In this document: one piece after another, positions 9,308 to 17,877 of the stretch
Position numbering within the stretch: position 1 is the first letter of the stretch
Layout of the letters: every line of letters starts with the position of its first letter
DNA from: Zhihengliuella salsuginis
GTDB taxonomy: Bacteria > Actinomycetota > Actinomycetes > Actinomycetales > Micrococcaceae
NCBI RefSeq assembly: GCF_014651715.1
Contig: NZ_BMXK01000007.1
Span: forward strand, 62,001 to 126,000
Direction: 5' to 3'
DNA length: 64,000 bases
Notes under the pieces: generated by a model
Told to the model about the DNA's origin: nothing
The model's database searches: none
The model's input: the letters and a program-made list of their open reading frames with translations, nothing else
Program-made: the position numbers and the translations under genes

Positions 9308-10657
9308 TTATTCCGGGACGCCGGCTCCCAGCCCGATCTCGGCGGCGTCCGAGAACGGCCCCACGACGGTCACCGTGCGACGGCGGCCCGAGAGGTCCGC
9401 GGCCAGGCGCCTGACATCCTCCGCCGTGACGGCCCGGACCTTCGCGAGGGTCTCGTCGATGTCCTGGAAGTGCCCGGTCACCAGTTCGGCGCGCCCGAGC
9501 CGGGACATGCGCGAGCCCGGATCCTCCAGGGCCATCACGAGCCCGCCGGAGAGCTGGCCGACGGCCTTCTTCAGCTCGGCATCGGTGATTCCGTCCCCGG
9601 CGAGTTTCCGGAGTTCCTCCCCCATGAGCTCGACGACCTGACCGGCCTTCGCAGGCGAGCAGCCGGCGTACATGCCGAAGTACCCGGCGTCGGAGTATGC
9701 CGCGGAGAAGGAGTAGGTGGAGTAGGCGAGGCCGCGCTTCTCGCGGACCTCCTGGAAGAGCCGTGAGGACATGCCGCCGCCCAGGACCGCGTTGAGCACG
9801 CTCATGATCTGGCGCCGCTCGTCGGTCGCGATGATGCCGGGGCAGCCCATGACGATGTGCGCCTGCTCGACCGGACGCCGGACGACGTCGACCGTGTGCT
9901 GCCCGTCGATCCGGGAGGGGGCGTGGGCCCGTCGCTCCACGGGTCGCGCCCCGTCGGGCAGCTCCCAGCCGGCCTCCTGCAGAGCGGTGAGCACCTGGGC
10001 GCAGACGTCGTCGTGGTCGAGGGACCCGGCGGCGGTGACGACGATCTCCGCCGGCGTGTAGTACCGGCGGTAGTGGTCGAGCACCGCGTCGCGGGTGATG
10101 CCGTTGATCTCGTCTGGCGTGCCGCCGATCGGGCGGCCGAGGGGGTGGTCGCCGAGGACCGCGGCGACGAAACGCTCGTGGGCGACGTCGGCCGGGTCGT
10201 CGTTGTCCATCGCCAGTTCTTCGAGGATCACGCCGCGCTCCTGCTCGAGCTCGTCGGCGTCGAGCACGGCGGACGTGACCATGTCGGCGATCACGTCGAT
10301 CGCCAACGGCAGGTCGGTGTCGAGAACCCGCGCGTAGTAGCACGTGCTCTCCTTGGCCGTCGCCGCATTGGACTCGCCGCCCACTTCGTCAAAGGCGGAG
10401 GCGATGTCCATCGCGTCGCGGCGAGAGGTTCCCTTGAACAGCAGGTGCTCGAGGAAATGGGTGGACCCGTAGGTTCCCGGCGACTCGTCGCGGGAGCCGA
10501 CGCCGACCCAGAAGCCGATCGTCGCCGAACGGAGTCCGGGCATTGCTTCGGTCAGCACCCGCACCCCGCCGGGGAGGACCGAGCGGCGCACTACTGCGCC
10601 GCCGGCCTCCCCGGCCAGGATGGTGGAGCTCGACCCGTCGAGGGGAACCAGAGCCAT
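9308..10657 (-). CDS. M16-family zinc metallopeptidase (pitrilysin type)
   Basis: A 449-residue processing-peptidase-like zinc protease. The inverted zinc motif HFLEH is at residues 67-71, and the downstream glutamate lies in EQERGVILEELAMDND around residue 145. The C-terminal half has GGGMSSRLFQEVREKRGLAYS, the M16 substrate-binding R/Y region. No signal peptide is visible, so it is likely cytosolic. It starts 13 bp after the pnp stop; pnp-M16-dapB is the standard actinobacterial order (PepR in mycobacteria). Its natural substrate is not known from sequence. Confidence 0.93.
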   Translation of the reverse strand: MALVPLDGSSSTILAGEAGGAVVRRSVLPGGVRVLTEAMPGLRSATIGFWVGVGSRDESPGTYGSTHFLEHLLFKGTSRRDAMDIASAFDEVGGESNAATAKESTCYYARVLDTDLPLAIDVIADMVTSAVLDADELEQERGVILEELAMDNDDPADVAHERFVAAVLGDHPLGRPIGGTPDEINGITRDAVLDHYRRYYTPAEIVVTAAGSLDHDDVCAQVLTALQEAGWELPDGARPVERRAHAPSRIDGQHTVDVVRRPVEQAHIVMGCPGIIATDERRQIMSVLNAVLGGGMSSRLFQEVREKRGLAYSTYSFSAAYSDAGYFGMYAGCSPAKAGQVVELMGEELRKLAGDGITDAELKKAVGQLSGGLVMALEDPGSRMSRLGRAELVTGHFQDIDETLAKVRAVTAEDVRRLAADLSGRRRTVTVVGPFSDAAEIGLGAGVPE

Positions 10658-10670
10658 GAAGCCGGGCTGC

Positions 10671-12902
10671 CTAGGAGGCGTCCTCGGCGGACTCCTCCGC
10701 CTTGTCCTCGGCGACCACGGGGGTCAGCGAGAGCTTGCCGCGGTCGTCGACCTTGGTCAGTTCGACCTGCAGCTTCTGGCCCACCGAGACGACGTCCTCG
10801 ACATCGTCGACGCGCTTGCCGCCGGCGAGCTTGCGCAGCTCGGAGATGTGCAGCAGCCCGTCCTTGCCCGGCATGAGCGAGACGAAGGCGCCGAACGTCG
10901 TCAGCTTGACGACCGTGCCCAGGTAGCGCTCGCCCACCTCGGGGATCTGCGGGTTTGCGATGGCGTTGATCGCGGAGCGGGCGGCGTCTGCGGACTCGCC
11001 GCTGGTCGCGCCGATGAGCACGGTGCCGTCGTCCTCGATGGAGATGTCGGCTCCGGTGTCCTCCTGGATCTGGTTGATCATCTTGCCCTTCGGGCCGATG
11101 ACCTCGCCGATCTTGTCCACCGGGATCTTCACCGAGATGATGCGCGGTGCGAACTCGCTCATCTCGTCCGGTGCGTCGATCGCGGCGTTCAGGACGTCCA
11201 GGATGTGCAGGCGGGCCTCGCGGGCCTGCTTCAGCGCGGCGGCCAGCACGGAGGCCGGGATGCCGTCGAGCTTGGTGTCGAGCTGGATCGCGGTGACGAA
11301 CTCGCTCGTGCCGGCGACCTTGAAGTCCATGTCGCCCATGGCGTCCTCGGCACCGAGGATGTCGGTCATCGCGGCGTAGCGGGTCTCGCCGTCGACCTGG
11401 TCGGAGACCAGGCCCATGGCGATGCCCGCGACCGGTGCGCGCAGCGGCACGCCGGCGTTCAGCAGCGACAGCGTGGACGCGCAGACGGAGCCCATGGAGG
11501 TCGAGCCGTTCGAGCCGAGGGCCTCGGAGACCTGGCGGATCGCGTACGGGAACTCCTCGCGGCTCGGCAGCACCGGCACGACGGCACGCTCGGCGAGGGC
11601 GCCGTGGCCGATCTCGCGGCGCTTCGGCGAACCGACGCGGCCGGTCTCACCGGTGGAGTACGGCGGGAAGTTGTAGTTGTGCATGTAGCGCTTGCGCGTC
11701 ACCGGCGACAGGGAGTCGATCTGCTGCTCCATCTTGAGCATGTTCAGCGTGGTGACGCCCATGATCTGGGTTTCGCCGCGCTCGAAGATCGCGGAACCGT
11801 GCACGCGCGGGAGCACCTCGACCTCGGCGGTGAGCTGACGGATGTCCGTCAGGCCGCGGCCGTCGATGCGCTTCTGCTCGGTGAGGATGCGCTGGCGGAC
11901 GACCTGCTTGGTCAGGGCGCCGAAGGCCTTCGCGACCTCGCCCTCGCGGCCTTCGAAGGACTTGCCCTCGCCGGCCAGTGCCTCGACGACGACGTCGCGG
12001 TAGGCGCTGGAGGCGTCGTCCCGCTCCTGCTTGTCGGCGATCTGGAAGATCTCGGTCAGCTTGGCGGTCGCCTCGGCCTCGACGGCCGCGTAGGCGTCGT
12101 CCTCGAAGTCCCGGAAGACCGGGAACTCGACGGTCGGCTTCGCGGCGCGTGCGGCCAGGTCGGCCTGTGCCTCGCACAGGACCTTGATGAACGGCTTCGC
12201 GGCTTCGATGCCCTCGGCCACGACCTCTTCGGTCGGGGCCGTGGCGCCACGTTCCTTGATGAGGTTCCAGGAGTTGTCCGTGGCCTCGGCCTCGATCATC
12301 ATGATGGCGATGTCGTCCTCGGTCTGGCGACCGGCGACCACCATGGAGAACACGGCGTCCTCCAGCTGGCTGTGCTTCGGGAAGGCAACCCACTGGGCGC
12401 CGGCCCCGTCGTCGACGAGGGCCACGCGCACGCCGCCGATCGGGCCCGAGAACGGCAGGCCGGAGAGCTGCGTCGACATGGAGGACGCGTTGATGGCCAC
12501 GACGTCGTAGAGGTCGTCCGGGTTCATGGACAGGACGGTCACGACGACCTGGACCTCGTTGCGCAGGCCCTTCACGAAGGTCGGGCGCAGCGGGCGGTCC
12601 ATGAGGCGGCACGCCAGGATGGCCTCCTGCGAGGGGCGGCCCTCGCGGCGGAAGAAGCTGCCCGGGATGCGGCCGGCAGCGTACATGCGCTCCTCGACGT
12701 CCACGGTCAGCGGGAAGAAGTCGAAGCCCTCGCGCGGCTTCTTGCCGGCGGTGGTCGCCGACAGCATCGAGGTGTCCTCATCGATGAGCACGAGCGCGGA
12801 GCCGGCGGCCTGCTTGGCCATGCGGCCCGTCTCGAAGCGGATGGTGCGGGTGCCGTAGCGGCCGTTGTCGATCACGGCTTCGGCGAATTGAAGTTCAGAC
12901 AA
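10671..12902 (-). CDS. pnp: Polyribonucleotide nucleotidyltransferase
   Basis: PNPase degrades RNA phosphorolytically from the 3' end and in actinobacteria also adds tails. The 743-residue protein starts at TTG 12902 ([20 protein letters not shown]); GGAG sits 8 bases upstream, and longer in-frame sequence has no family similarity. Two RNase PH cores flank an alpha-helical linker: [14 protein letters not shown] near residue 95 in the first and [18 protein letters not shown] near residue 450 in the second. A KH domain ([23 protein letters not shown]) and an S1 domain ([27 protein letters not shown]) close the protein. Length is typical. Confidence 0.96.
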   Translation of the reverse strand: MSELQFAEAVIDNGRYGTRTIRFETGRMAKQAAGSALVLIDEDTSMLSATTAGKKPREGFDFFPLTVDVEERMYAAGRIPGSFFRREGRPSQEAILACRLMDRPLRPTFVKGLRNEVQVVVTVLSMNPDDLYDVVAINASSMSTQLSGLPFSGPIGGVRVALVDDGAGAQWVAFPKHSQLEDAVFSMVVAGRQTEDDIAIMMIEAEATDNSWNLIKERGATAPTEEVVAEGIEAAKPFIKVLCEAQADLAARAAKPTVEFPVFRDFEDDAYAAVEAEATAKLTEIFQIADKQERDDASSAYRDVVVEALAGEGKSFEGREGEVAKAFGALTKQVVRQRILTEQKRIDGRGLTDIRQLTAEVEVLPRVHGSAIFERGETQIMGVTTLNMLKMEQQIDSLSPVTRKRYMHNYNFPPYSTGETGRVGSPKRREIGHGALAERAVVPVLPSREEFPYAIRQVSEALGSNGSTSMGSVCASTLSLLNAGVPLRAPVAGIAMGLVSDQVDGETRYAAMTDILGAEDAMGDMDFKVAGTSEFVTAIQLDTKLDGIPASVLAAALKQAREARLHILDVLNAAIDAPDEMSEFAPRIISVKIPVDKIGEVIGPKGKMINQIQEDTGADISIEDDGTVLIGATSGESADAARSAINAIANPQIPEVGERYLGTVVKLTTFGAFVSLMPGKDGLLHISELRKLAGGKRVDDVEDVVSVGQKLQVELTKVDDRGKLSLTPVVAEDKAEESAEDAS

Positions 12903-13241
12903 AGTGTCTTCTCCATCTCTTGTCGGGGACGGAGCGGTAGCCGACGCATCTTCGTCCTGCGTCCCGGCCCGGCGCGGAGGCGGCGGGCGGGACGAGTGCA
13001 CCCGGTCTTCGATCGAGGCCCACGGCGCCGGCCCGGTCTTGTGCCGGACGACCCCGTAAACCACTACCGAGGACCGCGAATGCTGATGCTCGGACTGCGC
13101 TCCATTGTCATGAAAACGTGTATTCAGTTGTCGGGGGAAATCGAAGCCCCCCCAGTACAGACTAGAGGCGACGGCCCGAACTGGAAAACATCCAGGCCGG
13201 GGCGCCGCCTCCGTGTCCAACCTCGCGGTGGGGCGTGAGCC
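12903..13241 (-). other. 339-base rpsO-pnp intergenic leader with small hairpin
   Basis: This stretch holds no credible gene. It is open in the pnp frame but the encoded residues are unlike any PNPase. On the minus strand GGGGG and CCCCC runs around 13133-13153 can form a short hairpin with a TTCGA-containing loop. In many bacteria the rpsO-pnp gap carries an RNase III processing hairpin through which PNPase controls its own mRNA; whether this hairpin plays that role is an inference. Confidence 0.4.
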
Positions 13242-13511
13242 CTACTTGCGGAGGCCGAGACGCTCGATGAGCGAGCGGTAACGCTCGATCTCGACGCGCT
13301 TCAGGTAGCTGAGCATACGACGACGGCGACCAACCAGGGCCATCAGGCCGCGGCGGGTGTGGTGGTCGTGCTTGTGCTCCTTGAGGTGCTCGGTCAGGTC
13401 CGAGATGCGACGAGTCATCACAGCGATCTGAACCTCGGGCGAACCGGTGTCGCCCTCGTGGGTTGCGAAATCGGTCATGATCTGCGTCTTGACGGCGGCG
13501 TCGAGGGCCAC
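13242..13511 (-). CDS. rpsO: 30S ribosomal protein S15
   Basis: An 89-residue primary 16S rRNA-binding ribosomal protein. It starts at GTG 13511 with GGAG five bases upstream. The sequence [20 protein letters not shown], then [27 protein letters not shown], then the conserved [19 protein letters not shown], is textbook S15. A longer upstream reading exists without conserved sequence. It precedes pnp as in most bacteria. Confidence 0.97.
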   Translation of the reverse strand: MALDAAVKTQIMTDFATHEGDTGSPEVQIAVMTRRISDLTEHLKEHKHDHHTRRGLMALVGRRRRMLSYLKRVEIERYRSLIERLGLRK

Positions 13512-13634
13512 AATAACTCCTAGAGTTGTACCGCGAACATGTTGGACGCCGAAGTGGCGCCGGCACCCTCCACCGCGGACTGCAGCGGGCACCAGCGACC
13601 AGTCTACCACTCTTGGACGAGCCCCCGCGGCGCG

Positions 13635-14447
13635 CTATCCCGTGGCCTCCGCCCGCCACGCGTGCGTGAAGTACGGCAGTTCGAGGTGCTCGTCGGCCCC
13701 GTAGCCGAGGTGCTCGTGGAGGTACCAGCGGAGGTTCGCGACGACCCTGGCCCGCGTCTGCTCCGTCGCCCGGAGGTAGTAGGCCCGCGACTTCGCGAGC
13801 TCGATCAGGAACCCGGGGGTCGCCGCCTGCGCCCAGTGCTCCTCGTGCCGCGCCCACGGGCCGAGTCCAGCCCCCTTGGGCGGTTCGAACTCGGGCCGGT
13901 GCACGTCGCCTGCGTGCATGATGCGGGCCAGGCGGTGGACCCAGGGCACGGTCACGTCGAGCTGGTTCCAGACGAGCCCGAGGGCCGGCCGGCGGCCCGC
14001 CGCCGCCGGGCGCAGCAGCCGCAGCGCCTCGGCGGTCGCGGCGTCCGGGTCGACCCAGTGCCAGGCCTGCGCGCAGACCACGACGTCGCAGCTCGCCGAC
14101 GGCAGCCCCGTCGCCTCCGCGCCGGCGCGGGCGCACGCGACGGCCGGGAGCTTGGCGTGCAGCGCGCGCAGCATGTCGGCGGAGGGGTCGACCGCGGTCG
14201 CCACCGCGCCGCGCTCGACGAGCTGTGCCGTCAGGATGCCGGTTCCGGCGCCGAGGTCGACCACGTCGAGGCCCGCTCCCCGCGCGCCCGGCACCCCGCC
14301 GAGCAGGAAGCCGACGGCCGCCTCCGGGTAGCCCGGGCGGACGAGGTCGTAGTGCTCGGCCCCCTCTTCGAAGGCCTCCCCGTGCTCGGAGCGGATGCTC
14401 GGGGCACGCGAGGGCAGGTTCGGGACCGGCCGGTCGACTGCGCTCAC
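13635..14447 (-). CDS. Class I SAM-dependent methyltransferase
   Basis: A 270-residue methyltransferase of the Methyltransf_11/UbiE-like type. SAM-binding motif I is VVDLGAGTGILTAQL near residue 62, followed by the acidic VDPSADML and, further on, CDVVVCAQAWHWVD (motif post-II). The AWHWVD block is common in actinobacterial methyltransferases of unknown substrate. It begins at a GTG 9 bp after ribF and is co-oriented with it, so it may be cotranscribed. Substrate unknown. Confidence 0.85.
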   Translation of the reverse strand: MSAVDRPVPNLPSRAPSIRSEHGEAFEEGAEHYDLVRPGYPEAAVGFLLGGVPGARGAGLDVVDLGAGTGILTAQLVERGAVATAVDPSADMLRALHAKLPAVACARAGAEATGLPSASCDVVVCAQAWHWVDPDAATAEALRLLRPAAAGRRPALGLVWNQLDVTVPWVHRLARIMHAGDVHRPEFEPPKGAGLGPWARHEEHWAQAATPGFLIELAKSRAYYLRATEQTRARVVANLRWYLHEHLGYGADEHLELPYFTHAWRAEATG

Positions 14448-14456
14448 GGATCCGGC

Positions 14457-15416
14457 CTAGGCGGTCGCGGCGTCCGCGGAGAGGACCGTTCTGGCCTTCG
14501 CCACGTCGTCGTTCATCTGATCGATCAGCGACTCGACCCCGTTGTAGGCCACCATCGGCCGCAGCCGCTCGACGAATTCGACGACGACCTGCTGGCCGTA
14601 CAGGTCGAAGTCCTCGATGCTCTCGTCGGGGCGGTCGATCACGTGGGCCTCGACCTGCCGGCTGACGCCCTCGAACGTCGGGTTCGATCCAACCGATATC
14701 GCGGAGGGCCAGCGGGTGCCCGCGGCGTCCACGAGCCAGCCGGCGTAGACCCCGTCCGCCGGGATGATGCCGGTCGCTTCGGGCGAGAGGTTCGCGGTCG
14801 GGAAACCGAGCTCCCGGCCGCGGGCGGCGCCGTGCACGACCTCTCCGCGCATGCGGTGCGGACGGCCGAGGACCTCGGACGCCGTCGTGACGTCGCCGGT
14901 GTTCAGCGCCTCGCGGATCCAGGTGGAGGACCAGCGGCGGTCGTGGCCGGCATCGTCGATGCCGACGACCTCGAAGCCGTAGCGGCGGCCGAGCTCGACC
15001 ATGGTCTCGAAGTCCCCGTGGTTGCCGGAGCCGAAGCGCACGTCGTGGCCGACCACCACGGCGCAGGCGCCCAGCTTCTCCACGATGATGCTGCGGACGA
15101 ACTCCTCCGCCGTGGCCCGGGAGAATTCGAGGGTGTAGTGGATCGTCAGCAGGGCGTCGAGCCCGGACTCGGCGATGAGCTCCACCCGGTCGGTCAGTCC
15201 CGTGATGAGCTCCATGGCACTGTCGGGAGCGTGGACCCGGCGCGGGTGGGGGTCGAACGTGATGGCGACCGACCGGGCGCTGCGGCGCCGGCTCTCGTCG
15301 ACCAGCTGCTGCAGGACGGCGCTGTGCCCGCGGTGCACGCCATCGAAGTTCCCGATGGTCACGACGGCGGGCCCGAACCCGGCTGGTACGGCGTCGATGC
15401 CAGTCCAGTGCTGCAC
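14457..15416 (-). CDS. ribF: Bifunctional riboflavin kinase/FAD synthetase
   Basis: RibF phosphorylates riboflavin to FMN and adenylates FMN to FAD. The 319-residue protein has an N-terminal nucleotidyltransferase domain with IGNFDGVHRGH at residues 21-31 and SSTWIREALNTGDV near residue 165, then the C-terminal flavokinase domain with GRELGFPTANLSP near residue 200 and a GVYAGWLVD strand. It starts at GTG 15416 behind AAGGAG. Its place between truB and rpsO is the usual actinobacterial one. Confidence 0.95.
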   Translation of the reverse strand: MQHWTGIDAVPAGFGPAVVTIGNFDGVHRGHSAVLQQLVDESRRRSARSVAITFDPHPRRVHAPDSAMELITGLTDRVELIAESGLDALLTIHYTLEFSRATAEEFVRSIIVEKLGACAVVVGHDVRFGSGNHGDFETMVELGRRYGFEVVGIDDAGHDRRWSSTWIREALNTGDVTTASEVLGRPHRMRGEVVHGAARGRELGFPTANLSPEATGIIPADGVYAGWLVDAAGTRWPSAISVGSNPTFEGVSRQVEAHVIDRPDESIEDFDLYGQQVVVEFVERLRPMVAYNGVESLIDQMNDDVAKARTVLSADAATA

Positions 15417-15508
15417 GTTTCTCCTTCGATTTCGAAGATCTGCGGTGGCCGCCAGCGGCCGCCACCGACTCTATTATGGCCGCAAGGCCACGTGGCGCAG
15501 GAACGCGG

Positions 15509-15955
15509 CTACGCCCCGGCCTCCTCCGACCGATCCGGCGCCGCCTGCCCGGCCCGCCCGGCTGGTTCGGCCGGCCGGTGACGGAACAGCCACCACAGAC
15601 CGAGGACCGGCAGGAGCAGCGGGATGTAGCCGTACCCGTTGCCGAAGTGGGACCAGACCGCCGGGTGCGCGAAGAGCTGCGGCACCGCGAAGCTGAGGAC
15701 ACCGACGACGAGGACGCCGACCAGCTCGAACACGACCGCGCCCGTGGAGAGCGCCCAGCTTCCGGGCTTCTTCGACGCCAGCGCGAGGGTCGCCACGATG
15801 TAGACGACGGCGGCCAGCGCGGACAGCAGATACGCCACGGGGGCTTCGCCGAAGTCCGTGGCGATCTGGTATCCGGCGCGGGCCGATGCCGACAGAGCGA
15901 AGACCCCGTAGACCGCGATGATGATGCGTCCCAGTCCAGTCTGCCGCTCGCTCAT
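15509..15955 (-). CDS. Four-helix membrane protein, unknown function
   Basis: A 148-residue protein starting MSERQTGLGRIIIAV. Four hydrophobic segments are visible at about residues 8-25, 40-60, 70-92 and 105-125, ending in a charged Ala/Pro-rich tail. The start overlaps the stop of the preceding small membrane gene (ATGA), so the two are probably translated together and may form a complex. I recognise no functional family. Confidence 0.75.
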   Translation of the reverse strand: MSERQTGLGRIIIAVYGVFALSASARAGYQIATDFGEAPVAYLLSALAAVVYIVATLALASKKPGSWALSTGAVVFELVGVLVVGVLSFAVPQLFAHPAVWSHFGNGYGYIPLLLPVLGLWWLFRHRPAEPAGRAGQAAPDRSEEAGA

Positions 15956-16326
15956 GCGAACACACCCCCCTGCCAGATCTGCTCCATGCGGACAAGCATC
16001 ACGAAGACCGTGGCCCCGACGGCCGCGAGAACCAGGTTGGACCACCTGGTCTTGTCGGTGACGGCCCACCAGAAGGCGACAACGGGGACGATGAGGGCCG
16101 TGAGGACGTAGCCCCAGAACTCCCATGCCTCGCCGACGATCGGCTCCCCGCCGATCTGGCGTGCGGCGGCGGCGATCGAGTAGACGATCAGGAACAGCTC
16201 GACGGCTGCGACGGAGAGGATCGCGACGTCGTCCGGGTACTGGCGGACGATGGTCGCGACGACGGAGATCACGAGCGACGCCAGGCAGACGACGGCTCCC
16301 GCGATGAAGAATCCTGAGGCGATCAC
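15952..16326 (-). CDS. Four-helix membrane protein, unknown function
   Basis: A 124-residue protein starting at a GTG (MIASGFFIAGAVVCLASL). It has four predicted membrane helices at about residues 3-25, 36-56, 70-90 and 97-115. It overlaps the following membrane protein gene by 4 bp. It lies 51 bp after truB on the same strand. The pair resembles the small paired membrane proteins often annotated only as integral membrane protein in actinobacteria. No function can be assigned. Confidence 0.75.
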   Translation of the reverse strand: MIASGFFIAGAVVCLASLVISVVATIVRQYPDDVAILSVAAVELFLIVYSIAAAARQIGGEPIVGEAWEFWGYVLTALIVPVVAFWWAVTDKTRWSNLVLAAVGATVFVMLVRMEQIWQGGVFA

Positions 16327-16377
16327 GGTTTCGGGTTCAGCTCCCTTTCGAGGGCGTGCGTGCGGTGGGTGCGGCGG

Positions 16378-17301
16378 TCAGGAGGCGGCGAAGACGATCT
16401 CCGGCCGTGCCGCCTCGCCCTTGTTCTTCAGGAGCGCGACGACGGTGCCGCCCGGGGCGACCGCCGCGACGATCTCGTCGCTCTCGTTGGGATCGATCCT
16501 CCGCCCGAAGGACAGCTCCGCGGCCTCGTGGTCCGTGAGCTGCCGGTTGGGGAAGAGCGCGCGGGCGGCCGTGTCGAGGTCGAGCATGCCGAACTCGTCG
16601 GCCAGCTCCTCCATGGTGCGGGCCACGTCGAGGGCGTAGGGACCGACCCTGGTGCGCCGCAGCGCCGTCAGGTGCCCGCCGACGCCGAGGTCCTCGCCGA
16701 GGTCGCGGGCCAGGGCGCGGATGTAGGTCCCGGAGGAGCATTCGACCGTGGCGTCGACGTCGATGATCTTCCCGCCCTGCAGGCGCCGCACCTCGTGGAC
16801 GTCGAAGCGGCCGACGGTGACCGGACGCGCCTCGAGCTCGACGTTCTCTCCCTTGCGGACCCTCGCGTAGGAGCGTTCGCCGGCGACTTTGATGGCGCTG
16901 ACCGCGGAGGGCACCTGCATGATGTCGCCGGTGAGCTTCCCGACCGCCGCCGCGACGGACTCCTCCGTGACCGCGGCGGCGATGCGCTGCTGGACGAGCT
17001 CGCCTTCGGCGTCGTCCGTGACCGTGCTCTGGCCGAGCCGGATGGTCGCCTCGTAGGTCTTGTCCACGCCGACGATGTAGGTCAGCAGGCGGGTCGCCTT
17101 GTTGACGCCGACGACGAGCACTCCGGTCGCCATCGGATCCAGGGTCCCCGCGTGGCCGACTTTCCGGGTGCCGGCCAGGCGCCGCATCCGGCCGACGACG
17201 TCGTGGCTCGTCCACCCCTTGGGCTTGTCCACGACGACGAGGCCGGATGCGGTGTTCTGGACGCGTGCGGCGCCGCCGGTGTTCTCGCGCTTGCCTGTCA
17301 C
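16378..17301 (-). CDS. truB: tRNA pseudouridine(55) synthase TruB
   Basis: TruB makes pseudouridine 55 in the T-loop of tRNAs. In the 307-residue protein GLVVVDKPKGWTSHDVV is followed by KVGHAGTLDPMATGVLVVGV, which holds the catalytic aspartate 55. Further conserved blocks are TKTY-like DKTYEATIRLG and SSGTYIRALARDLGE. A C-terminal extension of about 60 residues contains the actinobacterial TruB C-terminal domain. It starts at GTG 17301 overlapping the rbfA stop by 4 bp. Confidence 0.95.
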   Translation of the reverse strand: MTGKRENTGGAARVQNTASGLVVVDKPKGWTSHDVVGRMRRLAGTRKVGHAGTLDPMATGVLVVGVNKATRLLTYIVGVDKTYEATIRLGQSTVTDDAEGELVQQRIAAAVTEESVAAAVGKLTGDIMQVPSAVSAIKVAGERSYARVRKGENVELEARPVTVGRFDVHEVRRLQGGKIIDVDATVECSSGTYIRALARDLGEDLGVGGHLTALRRTRVGPYALDVARTMEELADEFGMLDLDTAARALFPNRQLTDHEAAELSFGRRIDPNESDEIVAAVAPGGTVVALLKNKGEAARPEIVFAAS

Positions 17302-17774
17302 GCCCGCGGTTCCTCCGTGGGCTCGTCGTCGAAGTCCTCTTCGAGGTCGGCCTCGTCGACGGCCTTCTTGTAGGGGTCGGCGTCGCCGGCGAACCTCGCG
17401 CCCTCGGCGAGGGCGGCCACCTCCGCGTCGCGCTCCTTGGCCTTGCGGAGGACGTCTTCGAGGTGCGAGGCGTTGACGGGGACCTCGTCGGGGACGAACT
17501 CCAGCGTCGGGGTCAGCCGGATCGTCAGGTTGCGCCCGACCTCCTTGCGCAGCACGCCCCGTGCCTTCTCGAGGCCGCGCGCGGCGTCCTCCTTGGCGGC
17601 GTCGTCGCCGAAGACCGTGTAGTAGACGGTGGCCTGCTGCAGGTCGGACGTGACGCGGGCGTCCGTGACCGTGACGGTCTCGAGGCGCGGGTCCTTGACG
17701 ACTCGGCCGAGCGCCTGGGCGACGACGACTTTGATGCGCTGCGCCAGTCGAGCCGCGCGTGCCTGATCAGCCAT
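17298..17774 (-). CDS. rbfA: 30S ribosome-binding factor RbfA
   Basis: RbfA is a cold-shock-related factor for maturation of the 16S rRNA 5' end. The 158-residue protein starts MADQARAARLAQRIKVVVA behind a perfect AAGGAGG. The KH-like core includes DPRLETVTVTDARVTSDLQQATVYYTV. A C-terminal acidic tail (EADLEEDFDDEPTEEP) is longer than in E. coli but usual in actinobacteria. An upstream extension in frame is rejected because of the strong ribosome binding site at 17774. Confidence 0.95.
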   Translation of the reverse strand: MADQARAARLAQRIKVVVAQALGRVVKDPRLETVTVTDARVTSDLQQATVYYTVFGDDAAKEDAARGLEKARGVLRKEVGRNLTIRLTPTLEFVPDEVPVNASHLEDVLRKAKERDAEVAALAEGARFAGDADPYKKAVDEADLEEDFDDEPTEEPRA

Positions 17775-17823
17775 GATGGCCTCCTTGGAAATCTGAAGCT
17801 GGGTTGAACCTATCAATGAGCCG

Positions 17824-17862
17824 ACGACGGCGGGCACCCCTGTGTCGGTGCCCGCCGTCATC
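17824..17862 (-). terminator. Strong hairpin between infB and rbfA
   Basis: ACGGCGGGCACC (17827-17838) pairs perfectly with GGTGCCCGCCGT (17847-17858) around an 8-base loop, and flanking GACG/CGTC can extend the stem. It lies 16-54 bp downstream of the infB stop and 50 bp upstream of rbfA on the same strand. No T run follows. It is a terminator or attenuator that would separate rbfA-truB from infB transcription. Confidence 0.65.
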
Positions 17863-17877
17863 GTCAGTGCGCGTCAG

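Noticed and set aside
10620-13238. Long open frame (872 codons) on the plus strand over pnp
   Set aside because: It is antisense to a clear PNPase gene. Long reverse frames arise from GC-rich third codon positions; its product is rich in His, Leu and Val without family similarity.
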